The notes under the pieces are model-generated. The model did no database searches and was not told the DNA's origin. It saw nothing but the letters and a program-made list of their open reading frames with translations. The translations under genes were made by a program, and so were the position numbers. DNA of 59,328 nt, taken from assembly GCA_030692565.1 (NCBI GenBank), contig JAUYAO010000037.1:1-59328 (forward strand), in the 5' to 3' direction. Every line of letters starts with the position of its first letter. The first letter of the stretch is position 1. Source of the stretch: Nitrospira sp. (GTDB lineage: Bacteria > Nitrospirota > Nitrospiria > Nitrospirales > Nitrospiraceae). Positions 33,929 through 41,935 of the stretch are shown in pieces.

Positions 33929-36324
33929 TGACACCTCTATCTCGTCTGTCTGGTCTATCAGGTCTATCTGGTGCGGTGTCTCGCTTGGGACGAAACACAC
34001 GAGACAGACAAGACAGACCAGACAGACCATTGTATCTTGTGTCACTACTCGTGCTGCTGACCTCCCTATGCGTCGAGAGCGACCGGAGCTCCGCAGCCGA
34101 CGTCGCGAATGATCCGGCCACGCTCATGACGCAGGGCACCGACGCGTTTCGCCGCGGTGCGTTTGAACAAGCCCTCACCTCCTGGAAGGACGCTGCCGGG
34201 CTTGCCGGCGAACGCGGCGCGACCCGCGAACACATCCAGGCCCTCCTCGGCGCCGCACAGGCTGCGCAGGCCCTCGGGCAGTCCAAGCAGGCGCTGCTCC
34301 AACTCGACCTTGCCCTGGTGCTCTCACAGAACAGCGGCGATCCGCAGACCACAGCGGGCGTGCTGGCCCAACTCGGTCGCACCTATCTCGCGGTCGGCCA
34401 GCTCGATGAAGCCGAGGAACGCCTGACCGACGCGTTGACGCTCGCCCGTCAAGAAGCATCACCCGCGCTCACCGCCGCCACGCTGAACGATCTGGGCATT
34501 CTCCACGCCCTAAGACACGAAGATACCGAGGCGCTGGCTGCCTTTCATGAAAGTACGACGATTGCGCAGGACACCGGGCTTCCCATGGTCGCGATTACCG
34601 CCAGAATCAACGCCGCGCGCGCGGCGTTGCGGCTCGGCCAGCCACAGGACAGCCGGCTCTGGCTCGATCAATCACTCGACCAAACCCGTGAACTGTCCCC
34701 GTCTTACAACAAGGCCGTGGGCTTGATTAATATCGGACTGGGCTACGGGTACCTGCGGCCGCTCCTGCCAGACATCGGCGATGCGCTGCTCATACGAGCC
34801 GCCGGCGCGCTGCAAGAAGCGGTGGCCCTATCCGAACGATTGGGAGATGCGCGCACCTTGTCCTATGCGCTGGGCTATCTCGGGCATCTCTACGAAACAG
34901 AACGCCGCACCGAGGAAGCGCTGCAGTTGTCCCGACGCGCGGCGTTCTCAGCGCAATCCGCGGGCGTACCGGAAGCGCTCTACCGTTGGCAGTGGCAGGT
35001 GGGCCGGCTGCTGGCGTCGAGCGGCCACCTCGACGACGCCATCGTCTCCTACCGGCAAGCCGCCGCCACGTTGCTGCCCATCCGACCGGAAGTGGCCCGC
35101 GCCTCCTATGAGGCGTCGACTCCGGACCAGGAATCGGTGCGCCCCTTGTTTTTCGAACTGGCCGACCTCCTGCTCCAACGCGCCGGGATGACGGACGACA
35201 CCCACACCGCACAGACCTATCTCCTGACTGCGCGCGACGCGATCGAAGCCTTCAAAGCGGCTGAGCTGCGGGAATACTTCAAGGACGAATGCGTCGATGC
35301 CCTGCAGTCCCGCATCACAAAACCCGACACGCTCTCCCCGACTACCGCAGTGATCTATCCGATCATATTCGCAGACCGATTGGACCTGCTCGTCAGCCTC
35401 CCGACCGGGATGACGCGGATCTCAGTGCCGGTCCCCGCCGTGACATTGGCGCAGGAAGTGCGCGCATTCCGCCGCACGGTCGAGAAGCGGACGACCAGGG
35501 AATATCTCCCCCATGCTCAACAGCTCTATGACTGGCTGGTTCGCCCCATCGAGGCAGAGCTGACCCGCTTGCACATTAATACGCTGGTGTTTGTCCCCGA
35601 CGGATCGCTCCGCACCATTCCCCTGGCCGCCTTGCACGATGGGACCGGCTTCCTCATTCAGAAATTTGCCGTCGCGCTGACCCCTGGGCTGAATCTCACG
35701 GACCCCCACCCGATTAACCGGGAGACGGTCCGGTTCCTGTCCATCGGACTGACACATGCCGTCCAGGGATTTCCGGCGCTCCCGTATGTAGCCGAAGAAA
35801 TGGGAGCGATCCACGATCTCTATCGAGGCGATCAACTGCTCAATAGCGAGTTTCAGACAACCCGGCTGGAGCAGGAATTGCGAGACGGTCAGTTCGGCGT
35901 GCTGCACATTGCCACGCACGGAAAATTTTCGACGGATGCGAATGAGAGTTTTCTGCTCACATTCGACGGCAGACTCACCGTGAATCAGCTGGACCGGCTG
36001 GTCGGCTTATACCGGTTCCGGCAGGAACCGCTCGAACTCCTGACCCTCAGCGCCTGCCAGACCGGCGTCGGCGATGATCGCGCCGCCCTCGGCCTCGCGG
36101 GAATCGCCATCAAGGCCGGCGCGAGAAGCGCGATCGCCACGCTGTGGTTCATCAACGATGAAGCGTCCGCTGCGCTGATTTCCGAATTCTACCGGCAGCT
36201 CAGAAATCCATCGATGTCCAAAGCGGTCGCGTTGCAACAAGCTCAGACGAAGCTGTTGGCTGATCGGGTCTACGAGCATCCGGCTTACTGGTCCCCTTTC
36301 TTGTTGCTCAATAACTGGCTATAA
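33928..36324 (+). CDS. TPR-CHAT protein (caspase-like peptidase)
   Basis: A 798-residue protein from ATG 33928 (GTG at 33925 also possible). A repeat-derived Arg-rich start precedes YLVSLLVLLTSLCVE, a likely export signal. Residues ~45-400 are tetratricopeptide-like helices (AFRRGAFEQALTSWKDAAGL and several similar units). The CHAT domain fills the C-terminal third: catalytic His in VLHIATHGKFS (residue 664) and Cys in LTLSACQTGVGDD (residue 710), then LAGIAIKAGARSAIATLWFI. CHAT is a clan-CD cysteine-peptidase fold related to caspases; several members are proteases triggered by partners. It is coupled to tpsB and followed by a DUF928 gene. Confidence 0.93.
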   Translation: MTPLSRLSGLSGLSGAVSRLGRNTRDRQDRPDRPLYLVSLLVLLTSLCVESDRSSAADVANDPATLMTQGTDAFRRGAFEQALTSWKDAAGLAGERGATREHIQALLGAAQAAQALGQSKQALLQLDLALVLSQNSGDPQTTAGVLAQLGRTYLAVGQLDEAEERLTDALTLARQEASPALTAATLNDLGILHALRHEDTEALAAFHESTTIAQDTGLPMVAITARINAARAALRLGQPQDSRLWLDQSLDQTRELSPSYNKAVGLINIGLGYGYLRPLLPDIGDALLIRAAGALQEAVALSERLGDARTLSYALGYLGHLYETERRTEEALQLSRRAAFSAQSAGVPEALYRWQWQVGRLLASSGHLDDAIVSYRQAAATLLPIRPEVARASYEASTPDQESVRPLFFELADLLLQRAGMTDDTHTAQTYLLTARDAIEAFKAAELREYFKDECVDALQSRITKPDTLSPTTAVIYPIIFADRLDLLVSLPTGMTRISVPVPAVTLAQEVRAFRRTVEKRTTREYLPHAQQLYDWLVRPIEAELTRLHINTLVFVPDGSLRTIPLAALHDGTGFLIQKFAVALTPGLNLTDPHPINRETVRFLSIGLTHAVQGFPALPYVAEEMGAIHDLYRGDQLLNSEFQTTRLEQELRDGQFGVLHIATHGKFSTDANESFLLTFDGRLTVNQLDRLVGLYRFRQEPLELLTLSACQTGVGDDRAALGLAGIAIKAGARSAIATLWFINDEASAALISEFYRQLRNPSMSKAVALQQAQTKLLADRVYEHPAYWSPFLLLNNWL
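33941..34028. repeat. imperfect long inverted repeat at the tpsB-CHAT junction
   Basis: CTGTCTGGTCTATCAGGTCT near 33945-33964 and GAGACAGACAAGACAGACCA near 34001-34020, with flanks, are inverted copies of a (GACAGACC)n-like theme. They could pair over about 27 positions with a few mismatches. The DNA is translated as the Arg/Gln/Asp-rich start of the CHAT protein. Confidence 0.6.
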
Positions 36325-36400
36325 AGGGTCGCGACCGTATGCTAGAGTACGCTTCATGCATGGATATTCACCACAGAGCCTCAGCAAGAGGGGGTGCACG

Positions 36401-37159
36401 GTGAAACCCACATTGTTGTTTTGCATCATCTGTACAATGCCCCTGGGCCTGACACTTGTGGAGCCGACACAGGCCACGGCAGGATCCGAGCAATCCGCAG
36501 CCCCTCACGTCGCCGCCCCTGATGACCTGTCGCTGCCGATCTATACCCCACCCAGAAAGTTTTCGCCTCGAGCGCGTGTCGGCGGGGAAATGCGCGGGAC
36601 CGGCGGCAGCGACCCTGAAATTCAAGCTCTCGTCCCCGATCATGTCGGCCTGACGATCAACCAAACGCCGGCGCTGAATTGGTTTCTGTCCAAACCCACG
36701 GCCTATACCGTTCGTTTCACGCTGATCGATAATCGCTCGATCAAGCCGGTGCATGAAGCACCCATCCCTTCTCCGACGAAGGCAGGAATTCAGACGATTA
36801 GTCTGAAGGAGATGGGAGTGACACTCGAACCGGACGTGCAGTATCGATGGTACGTCTCTGTGATCCGTAACCCCGACTCACCATCGCAGGACATCGTGGC
36901 GGGGGGAGTCATTGAGCGCTGTGAGTTCAATGCCTGTCTTGTCGAAGCAGGCCCGCACCTCACCTGCAGCACGCAGAGCGTGCAGGACAACGCCCGCCAG
37001 GGATTCTGGTACGACGCGATGGCCTGTCTCTGCACGCTCATCGATGCCCGCCCCACCGACGCCCCGCTCCGACGCATGCGCGCTGCGCTGCTGAAACAAG
37101 TCGGTCTACACGGAGTGGCTGAGTGGGATCTTCGCTCCCTCACGACCTCAACCCGATAG
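36401..37159 (+). CDS. DUF928 exported protein
   Basis: A 252-residue protein from GTG 36401, chosen because AGGGGG lies 7 bases before it and a signal peptide starts there (KPTLLFCIICTMPLGLTLVE, cleaved near ATA). The DUF928 core is clear: GGEMRGTGGSDPEIQALVPD, VGLTINQTPALNWFLSKPTA and VQYRWYVSVIRNPDSPSQDI. DUF928 proteins are known mainly from cyanobacteria, often near CHAT and TPS genes; the function is unknown, but a beta-sandwich binding role is plausible. It closes the TPS block. Confidence 0.88.
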   Translation: MKPTLLFCIICTMPLGLTLVEPTQATAGSEQSAAPHVAAPDDLSLPIYTPPRKFSPRARVGGEMRGTGGSDPEIQALVPDHVGLTINQTPALNWFLSKPTAYTVRFTLIDNRSIKPVHEAPIPSPTKAGIQTISLKEMGVTLEPDVQYRWYVSVIRNPDSPSQDIVAGGVIERCEFNACLVEAGPHLTCSTQSVQDNARQGFWYDAMACLCTLIDARPTDAPLRRMRAALLKQVGLHGVAEWDLRSLTTSTR

Positions 37160-37425
37160 CGCTCCTCTGATTCCTTCCCTCTTTGCCATGACAACCCGCG
37201 ATTCCTTCGCCCACCGGCGAATCCTTTCCGATTCACTTACGGATCACATCTGATCCACCCTCGTCGGCTCCTACCGTCATACATCGCGATGGGGATCGGC
37301 TCAGCTCCGCTTTTTCCAACAATCTTCTCCCAAACATGCCCGTGCAATCGGATAGGGCCACTGGCATACGGCTTGCGAACTCCTCCAGAAAGAACTTGAG
37401 GCGCCACTCCTCAGGAGTCCACACC

Positions 37426-37599
37426 GTGACACAGGAATTGATCAACTGGGTGTTGTTAGCGGGGCTGGTAGGAATCTCGTGGCTCATGGTCATCACGATC
37501 ACCGGCGACGATCGCCGCACTGACAAAGGGGTTCATACCCATGAGACAAAAGAGCTCTCAAAAAACGGGACACCTTCGCACCGAGGGATGGCGGTCTGA
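37426..37599 (+). CDS. small single-span membrane protein
   Basis: A 57-residue protein from GTG 37426 (AGGAG 8 bases ahead). A membrane span (LINWVLLAGLVGISWLMVIT) is followed by a charged soluble tail. It overlaps the RHH-type gene by 59 bases in another frame. No family is recognised. Confidence 0.5.
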   Translation: MTQELINWVLLAGLVGISWLMVITITGDDRRTDKGVHTHETKELSKNGTPSHRGMAV

Positions 37600-37942
37600 T
37601 CGGAAATCAGACGATCGTCTCCTGCCCCTATCGAGTCAGACTGCCGCTGTTGATCTTCACGCACCATCCCTCAACGGGGTGACTGCCACCGCAGATTCTC
37701 GCAATCAGCGCATCACCGTCCTTCTCCCGACGACTCTGATCGAACGCCTGCGAAACGCCATTTACTGGACCGAACAGCGCACGATGGCCCGGGTCATTGC
37801 TGATGCCATTGATGATGCGGCGGCCGAGATGGAGCAGACCAACGGCGGCCTATTTCCTCTTCGCCTCGCTCCGCTGAAACGAGGGCGACCTCGCCGTGTT
37901 CCCCCTGCACAACGCCTTTCCATTACCGAGCCGCTCCTGTAG
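37541..37942 (+). CDS. ribbon-helix-helix-type DNA-binding protein
   Basis: A 133-residue protein. Residues ~55-100 read QRITVLLPTTLIERLRNAIY, then WTEQRTMARVIADAIDDAA, the strand-helix-helix pattern of Arc/MetJ-type repressors, in which the first strand enters the DNA groove. A basic tail (PLKRGRPRRVPP) follows. It is probably a small transcriptional regulator, and could be the antitoxin half of an unrecognised pair. AAAGGGG lies 10 bases before the ATG. Confidence 0.65.
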   Translation: MRQKSSQKTGHLRTEGWRSDRKSDDRLLPLSSQTAAVDLHAPSLNGVTATADSRNQRITVLLPTTLIERLRNAIYWTEQRTMARVIADAIDDAAAEMEQTNGGLFPLRLAPLKRGRPRRVPPAQRLSITEPLL

Positions 37943-37995
37943 GCGCCGCCGGTGGACTCGACCATCAGCGCTCGATGCCGAAGTGAGGAACTGCA

Positions 37996-38385
37996 ATGAC
38001 CGCAGAGCTGAGACGATCAGACCATCCGATGCTGGCCACCCTGCTGACCATCACTATGAGCAGCCTGGGGCAGACGGAATCCCCCGCCGCGGACCCAACC
38101 AACGTGACCGACTCAGCTCCCCACATCGACGCCATGGGATTGATCAAAGAAGCAGAAAGCGTGAGCATCGCTTCACGCTATGGACCGCCGATCTCGCGAG
38201 CCCCGTCGAACGCAGATCGCCGCTCGGTCTATAACGACGTACAAGGCACGATGAACCGGCTCTGGCACGACAAAGCTGAAGTGGCAGAATCCGCACTCAA
38301 CGCACTCTACGACAAGCACCAGGAGTATCCTCTTGGCGAAACGATCGGCAGCCAGGCGATGGGCTGGCTGCCGATGAGATTCTAA
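37996..38385 (+). CDS. hypothetical protein
   Basis: A 129-residue protein with a good ribosome site (GAGGAA 7 bases ahead). An N-terminal hydrophobic stretch (MLATLLTITMSSLGQTES) may be a weak signal peptide. The rest is polar with a helical end (TMNRLWHDKAEVAESALNAL). It lies 53 bases after the RHH gene. I recognise no family. Confidence 0.55.
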   Translation: MTAELRRSDHPMLATLLTITMSSLGQTESPAADPTNVTDSAPHIDAMGLIKEAESVSIASRYGPPISRAPSNADRRSVYNDVQGTMNRLWHDKAEVAESALNALYDKHQEYPLGETIGSQAMGWLPMRF

Positions 38386-38523
38386 ATGGTTTCCTTAAGT
38401 GGTATATCTGTACTATTCTTGCGCCATTCTCGTTATTGTACGGCGCAACACACGACCCTCAGCCTTGGGCCACGGTGAGTCAGGCCGTGTCCTATATCTA
38501 AGGCTTCACTGACTGAGGGAGCT

Positions 38524-40944
38524 ATGGCCGGCGAAGCCCCTTCCCATACCGTGCTCGTCGTGGAAGACAATCCTGATATTGTCGTGAGCCTGCAGGACCT
38601 GCTCACCCACGACGGCTATACCGTCCATACCGCCCCCTCTTGTCACGGCGCGCTCGCCCAGCTCCGTGCCCATCGCTTCAATGCAGTCTTGCTCGACGTG
38701 ACCTTGCCGGACGGCGATGGCCTCGAGGTGCTCGCCACGATCCAACAGCTGGACCCGCATTTACCCGTAATCATCGTCACGGCCAGCACGACGACGGAGA
38801 AAACGGTGGGGTCGCTGACGCGGGGGGCCTTCGCCTATTTAACCAAACCCTACCATCGCGAGGAACTCCGCCAGACGCTCCGTCGCGCGATCGGGGTCAA
38901 GGAACTGGCGGTGAAAGCCCAACGCGCCGAACATCTCCTGACGGAAAGCGAAGACCGCTTCCGCTCACTGGTGGAGTCAGCCAGCGATGCCATCGTGGTG
39001 GCCGATGGGCGGGGCATCATCCTCTCGCACAATCGATCATCTGCGACCATGTTCGGCTATTCGAACCATGATCTGATCGGAAAACCGCTCACGGTTCTCA
39101 TGCCGTCACGGTATCACTATCGCCACAACGCCGGCCTGGCCCGTCTGGAAGCAACCGGATCGGGGCGTCTCATCGGATCGGTCGTCGAACTCCAGGGGCT
39201 CAAGCAGGACGGCACCGAATTTCCGATCGAACTCTCGCTGGCTACCTGGAAAACCGAAACCGGCAACTTCTATAGCGGTATCATTCGCGACAGTTCCCAA
39301 CGAAAGCAGACGGAGCGGGCGCTGGATGAACTGCGTCGCCGGCATAGTCTTATCCTAACGCAGGCCGGCGAGGGCATCTATGGCATCGATCGCCAGGGGC
39401 TCGCTACGTTCGTGAATCCGCGCGCGGCCGCGATGCTCGGCTATGCTGTGGAGGACTTGATCGGGCGGCCTATGCATGCGCTCCTGCACCACAGCAGAAT
39501 CGATGGGACCCCGTACCCCGACGACGCCTGTCCGATCTACGCCGCCCTGCACGACGGTGAGATCCATCGCGTCACCCATGAAGTATTTTGGAAACGTGAT
39601 GGCACCAGCTTCCCCGTCGAATACGTCAGTTCTCCGCTGTGGGAGGACGACACCGTCGCCGGGGCGGTCGTGGTCTTTCATGATACGACCAAACAGTGGC
39701 GTGTCGAATCGGGATTGCGGGAACGGGAAAACCGCTTGGAATGCGTGATCCGCGGATCGAGCGACGGGTTCTGGGATGGACAGGTTCTGCCCGGCCAGCC
39801 GTGGCATCACCCTCACACGCCGGTCTGGTGGTCTCCGCGGGTGCGCGAGTTGTTAGGATATAGCCGGGAGGAGTTTCCGGACATCCTGGAGAGCTGGATG
39901 TCCCGGTTGCACCCTGAAGATCGTGAGCGAGCCCTGGCCGCATTGCGCGCGCACATGGAACAGCACGAGCCCTACGACGTGGAGTACCGGCTCCTCACGA
40001 AACAGGGCGAATACCGCTGGTTCCGCGCGCGCGGCCAGGCCGTGTGGGACGACAATGGACGGCCCTTCCGCATGGCTGGCTCCTTACAGTGCATCACCGA
40101 CCGCAAACGGATAGAAGAAGCCCTCCGACGCAGTGAACGGCTGCTGAAAGACGTGATCGATAACACGACCGCCGTCATTTACGTGAAAGGGCTGGACGGA
40201 CGTTACGTGCTCACGAATCGCCGGTTCGGGCAGATGTTCAACTTGACCACCGATCAGATCGTCGGGCGCACCGATCATGATCTCTTTCCCCGCGAAATTG
40301 CCGACGCATTCAGTGCCAACGATCGCCAGGTGCTGGAACGCAAGGCTCCGGTGGAGTACGACGAAACCGCCCCTCACCGGGATGGGCTGCGCCACTACAT
40401 CTCGATCAAATTTCCGCTCTGCGACGAAACAGGGACCCCCTATGCCGTGTGCGGAATCTCCACCGATATCACCGAACGCAAACGACTTGGAGATGCTCTC
40501 CGCATCAACGAGGAGCGGGTTCAGCTCGCGCTCATGACTGCGCGCGTCGGCATCTGGGACTGGAACCTGCAGACGGACCACTGCTATTGGTCGCCGATCG
40601 TCAATGATCTGCTCGACCTCCCGGTCGGTGCTGGTCCCCTCTCCAGGGAGGAATTTCTGGCCAGAGTCTACCCAGAGGATCAGGCTACCGTTCTGGCGGC
40701 GCTGCTGGAGGCGCCCAAATCCTCTCAGCCTGAGCTCGCCTATGCTCACCGCGTGCGCCGAGCCGACGGCACTCTCCAGTGGCTCTCATGGTCGGGCCAT
40801 GTGGTTCGGAGTGCGACCGGGACAGCGACCCGCATCCTGGGGACCGTCCAATCCATTTCAACCGGACAGGTGCCGCCGTCAGAGCCCACGCAGACAGGTC
40901 GCAACGCCCCAGAGAAACCGCGACACGACAATCTGCGATCGTGA
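38524..40944 (+). CDS. receiver-multi-PAS signalling protein without output domain
   Basis: An 806-residue protein: a REC domain at residues ~8-125 (phospho-acceptor Asp58 in AVLLDVTLPDG, Lys in YLTKPYH), then about five PAS domains to residue ~785, each ending with an ITDRKR- or ITERKR-like PAC motif. Several resemble PAS_3 and PAS_4 types (EYRLLTKQGEYRWFRARGQA). There is no histidine-kinase, GGDEF or DNA-binding domain. It could integrate signals and pass them to the kinase encoded 1 kb downstream. The stop is 4 bases before the next gene. Confidence 0.9.
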   Translation: MAGEAPSHTVLVVEDNPDIVVSLQDLLTHDGYTVHTAPSCHGALAQLRAHRFNAVLLDVTLPDGDGLEVLATIQQLDPHLPVIIVTASTTTEKTVGSLTRGAFAYLTKPYHREELRQTLRRAIGVKELAVKAQRAEHLLTESEDRFRSLVESASDAIVVADGRGIILSHNRSSATMFGYSNHDLIGKPLTVLMPSRYHYRHNAGLARLEATGSGRLIGSVVELQGLKQDGTEFPIELSLATWKTETGNFYSGIIRDSSQRKQTERALDELRRRHSLILTQAGEGIYGIDRQGLATFVNPRAAAMLGYAVEDLIGRPMHALLHHSRIDGTPYPDDACPIYAALHDGEIHRVTHEVFWKRDGTSFPVEYVSSPLWEDDTVAGAVVVFHDTTKQWRVESGLRERENRLECVIRGSSDGFWDGQVLPGQPWHHPHTPVWWSPRVRELLGYSREEFPDILESWMSRLHPEDRERALAALRAHMEQHEPYDVEYRLLTKQGEYRWFRARGQAVWDDNGRPFRMAGSLQCITDRKRIEEALRRSERLLKDVIDNTTAVIYVKGLDGRYVLTNRRFGQMFNLTTDQIVGRTDHDLFPREIADAFSANDRQVLERKAPVEYDETAPHRDGLRHYISIKFPLCDETGTPYAVCGISTDITERKRLGDALRINEERVQLALMTARVGIWDWNLQTDHCYWSPIVNDLLDLPVGAGPLSREEFLARVYPEDQATVLAALLEAPKSSQPELAYAHRVRRADGTLQWLSWSGHVVRSATGTATRILGTVQSISTGQVPPSEPTQTGRNAPEKPRHDNLRS

Positions 40945-40948
40945 TATT

Positions 40949-41923
40949 ATGATGACGCCTCATCGACACCACACGGAGTGTCCCCCCTTCGCCGAATGCC
41001 GCGCACCTGGCAGATACTTGGGGGGATTCGCTCTGCTCATCATATTTTGTCTCCTCGGATCAGCCCACGCCCTTGCCGGAGAAATTGCCATACTGCAATC
41101 CTCCGACTTGTCGGCCTATGCACAGGCGATCGAGGGATTCAAAGTCACGGCCCCTGCCTCCATGACCTATGTCGAATACGATTTGCGCGGTGATCCAGAG
41201 CTCGGGAAAAAGCTGGCCAGGAAAATCAGGGCCTCCGACGCGTCCCTCGTTCTGGCCGTCGGTCTCAAAGCCGCTCTGGCCGCCCAGGTGGAGATCATGG
41301 ATATGCCCATCGTGTATATGATGATTCTTGATCCTTCAAAGCATCGTCTCTCCGCCCCGAATATGACCGGCACGCTGCTGGAGATTCCCGCCGAACGTCA
41401 ATTCAAGATTCTTCGCTCGTTTCTGCCGTCGCTCCATCAGCTCGGAGTCCTGTTCGACCCCGCGAAGAACGGATCCCGTATCAAAGAAACGACTCCCTAT
41501 GCGGCTGCCAGCGGGTTCAAGCTGACGGAATTTCCCGTCGGCAGCGAAAGAGAGGTGCCGCAGCAGCTACGCGCGCTCATCGAGACCGCCGACGGGCTAT
41601 GGCTGGTACCCGATTCAACGGTCTTGACCGCGGAGTCCGTCGGTTTCATCCTCGAATCGGCCATGGCACGCCATGTCCCTGTCATCGGCTTCTCGCCGGA
41701 GATAACCAGGCTCGGAGCGCTCCTCAGCATTTCCGTCTCCTACGGCGATGTCGGCCGGGAAACCGGTCTACTTGCCAGACGACTCCTCGATGGAGACAGG
41801 AGACTCCCGATGAAACCGATACCCGTCGAACGCCTGAGCATTACGGTGAACCAAAAGACAGCCAACTTCCTGGAGATCACCTTTCCCAGCGAAATCGAGC
41901 GCCTGATTGATGAGAAATATTAG
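40949..41923 (+). CDS. ABC-type periplasmic substrate-binding protein (TrpX-like)
   Basis: A 324-residue protein with an N-terminal signal peptide (GGFALLIIFCLLGSAHALAG). The mature part belongs to the ABC_sub_bind family: EIAILQSSDLSAYAQAIEGF, VLAVGLKAALAAQVEIMDMP, MILDPSKHRLSAPNMTGTLL and GALLSISVSYGDVGRETGLL. No permease or ATPase gene is nearby; instead it lies between a receiver-PAS protein and a histidine kinase, so it probably acts as an extracellular sensor that presents a ligand to the kinase. The start may be 40949 or 40952. Confidence 0.85.
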   Translation: MMTPHRHHTECPPFAECRAPGRYLGGFALLIIFCLLGSAHALAGEIAILQSSDLSAYAQAIEGFKVTAPASMTYVEYDLRGDPELGKKLARKIRASDASLVLAVGLKAALAAQVEIMDMPIVYMMILDPSKHRLSAPNMTGTLLEIPAERQFKILRSFLPSLHQLGVLFDPAKNGSRIKETTPYAAASGFKLTEFPVGSEREVPQQLRALIETADGLWLVPDSTVLTAESVGFILESAMARHVPVIGFSPEITRLGALLSISVSYGDVGRETGLLARRLLDGDRRLPMKPIPVERLSITVNQKTANFLEITFPSEIERLIDEKY

Positions 41924-41935
41924 GATCTGATTTCT

